A DNA stretch of 6,864 nt, from positions 1-6,864 of the forward strand of contig NZ_PIZH01000089.1 of assembly GCF_002835825.1 (NCBI RefSeq). The letters are read 5' to 3'. The position numbers and the translations under genes are program-made. The DNA comes from Methanoregula sp. GTDB lineage: Archaea; Halobacteriota; Methanomicrobia; Methanomicrobiales; Methanospirillaceae. This document shows, one piece after another, positions 5,900 through 6,864 of the stretch. The first letter of the stretch is position 1, and each line of letters begins with the position of its first letter. The notes under the pieces were generated by a model. The model was not told the origin of the DNA, did not search any database, and was given only the letters and a program-made list of their open reading frames with translations.

Positions 5900-6790
5900 A
5901 TGCTGAAAAAATTCAAGGGATGTGTACTGGGCGCTGCTATCGGCGATGCGCTTGGCATGCCCAATGAAAGTGCATCCCCCAACCTGAACAAGATGCAGTA
6001 CGGGTACCGCCGCCCGTACAAGGGCCACCCCAATGAAGGGCTGAACGCGGGGCAGTATACTGATGATACCCAGCTGATGATCCTTGTCGGGACGCTTCTT
6101 GCAGACCGGAAATACACCGAGGACCGGTACGCCAGTGCCCTCAGGGAACTCTATATCCGTGGAGCCCTCCGGTTCCCGGACGGGTCCATCTCTGCTGCGT
6201 GCGAACGGATGGCAAAGGAGAATGTCCCGCAAAAAGGCGTCAAGTCAACGACCTCGGGCTGCCTTGCCGCGGGAGTCCCCTTTGCCCTCAGTTTCCCGGA
6301 TATGAACGAGGCCTGCGAACGGGCGGTCCGGGCCTGCAATATCACCCATTCCCACCCGGCAGCCCATGCTGCCATCTCCACGTTCGTCACCCTCCTCTAC
6401 CATGCACTCAATGAATCGCCGGATCCCGTGGAGCGAGCTGTCCAGAAAGCTCTTGCGGAAGACGAGGTCCTTGGCGGAAAGATCCGGATTGCCCTAAACC
6501 TGGAGCGTGACGGTATGGAGACCGAGACCGCCCTTTTAAAGATCGGGAACGATGTTTCGGTATACCAGACCCTCCCCATCGCGTTCTTCCTTATCAAGCG
6601 GTACACCCACCCCCCCGACCTCCTGACCGTTTCCGCCAATACTGGTGGAAATACCGATACCATCGCCCTCATTTGCGGCGCATACCTCGGTGCAGCAAAA
6701 GGTATGGACGCGTTTCCGGAAGACCTTATCAAAGCCCTTGGGGACCCCGACCGTATCGAGCTCCTCGTGCAGCGGCCCCATATGCCCTAG
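5900..6790 (+). CDS. ADP-ribosylglycohydrolase (DraG/ARH) family protein
   Basis: A 296-residue, all-helical-type ADP-ribosylglycohydrolase predicted to remove ADP-ribose from a modified side chain or to cleave a small ADP-ribose ester, with a two-metal centre. Numbered from the ATG at 5900: FKGCVLGAAIGDALGMPNE (5-23) is the family N-terminus with E23, YTDDTQLM (53-60) supplies the first metal ligands, THSHP (149-153) is conserved, and NTGGNTDTIALICGAYLG (247-264) is the C-terminal metal motif. Its first acidic position, usually Asp in GGDTDT or GGDADT, is Asn251 here. The frame stays open back to a GTG at 5855, but the family normally begins just before KFxGC, so I prefer 5900. Neither start has a good ribosome site. 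No DraT or nitrogenase gene is in the window, so a role in nitrogenase control is unsupported. It is divergent from acs across 168 bases. Confidence 0.88.
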   Translation: MLKKFKGCVLGAAIGDALGMPNESASPNLNKMQYGYRRPYKGHPNEGLNAGQYTDDTQLMILVGTLLADRKYTEDRYASALRELYIRGALRFPDGSISAACERMAKENVPQKGVKSTTSGCLAAGVPFALSFPDMNEACERAVRACNITHSHPAAHAAISTFVTLLYHALNESPDPVERAVQKALAEDEVLGGKIRIALNLERDGMETETALLKIGNDVSVYQTLPIAFFLIKRYTHPPDLLTVSANTGGNTDTIALICGAYLGAAKGMDAFPEDLIKALGDPDRIELLVQRPHMP

Positions 6791-6864
6791 ACGCCCAAAC
6801 CGGCCGCTTGACTTCCGCAGTCCCTCCCTTTTCCCCATCACGCAAAAACCGATGTAAAACCAAA

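Noticed and set aside
5900..6790. Nitrogenase regulation by the DraG-like protein
   Set aside because: No DraT, nifH or other nitrogen-fixation gene is present in the window, and the ARH family has many members unrelated to nitrogenase.
6791..6864. Possible terminator or gene start in the last 74 bases
   Set aside because: There is only a pyrimidine-rich patch with four T at 6829-6832, no clear hairpin and no supported coding start, so nothing firm can be called.

Overview
The window looks like ordinary chromosome from an archaeon, most likely a methanogen of the Methanomicrobiales type (Methanoregula/Methanosphaerula-like). This is an inference. It rests on a moderately GC-rich sequence with short spacers, an archaeal TATA box about 25 bases upstream of a short leader, a Shine-Dalgarno-like AGGTGG, an oligo-T tract just after a stop codon, and the gene content (TrpB2-type tryptophan synthase, archaeal COG3199 NAD kinase-like protein, AMP-forming acetyl-CoA synthetase with the acetate-pocket residues). 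No rRNA, tRNA, CRISPR array, insertion sequence or phage gene was seen.

Layout. Bases 17-2511 (+) hold a stand-alone tryptophan synthase beta chain of the TrpB2 class, followed 23 bases later by a COG3199 ATP-NAD kinase-like protein. Bases 2518-5731 (-) converge on that pair with a 6-base gap. They hold, in transcription order, an acetyl-CoA synthetase gene (acs) and an OFA-family major facilitator transporter 61 bases downstream. Bases 5732-5899 are a divergent control region with a good TATA box for acs and three inverted repeats. Bases 5900-6790 (+) hold an ADP-ribosylglycohydrolase (DraG/ARH) family protein, and the last 74 bases hold no recognisable gene.

How the genes may work together. 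The transporter and acs form a plausible acetate or monocarboxylate uptake and activation unit, which suits a methanogen that assimilates acetate as a carbon source. The neighbouring genes share an NAD/ADP-ribose theme: a putative NAD kinase and an ADP-ribosyl hydrolase. In other organisms the catalytic lysine of Acs can be acetylated and then deacetylated by sirtuins, which consume NAD and release O-acetyl-ADP-ribose, a known substrate of some ARH-family enzymes. A functional link between the divergent hydrolase and Acs is therefore a testable but speculative idea.

The most notable non-coding signals are a perfect 9-bp hairpin whose four-base loop carries the acs stop codon, and the cluster of inverted repeats in the acs promoter region. 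I see no clear evidence of an undescribed multi-gene system; the novelty here is in regulation and in possible gene links.
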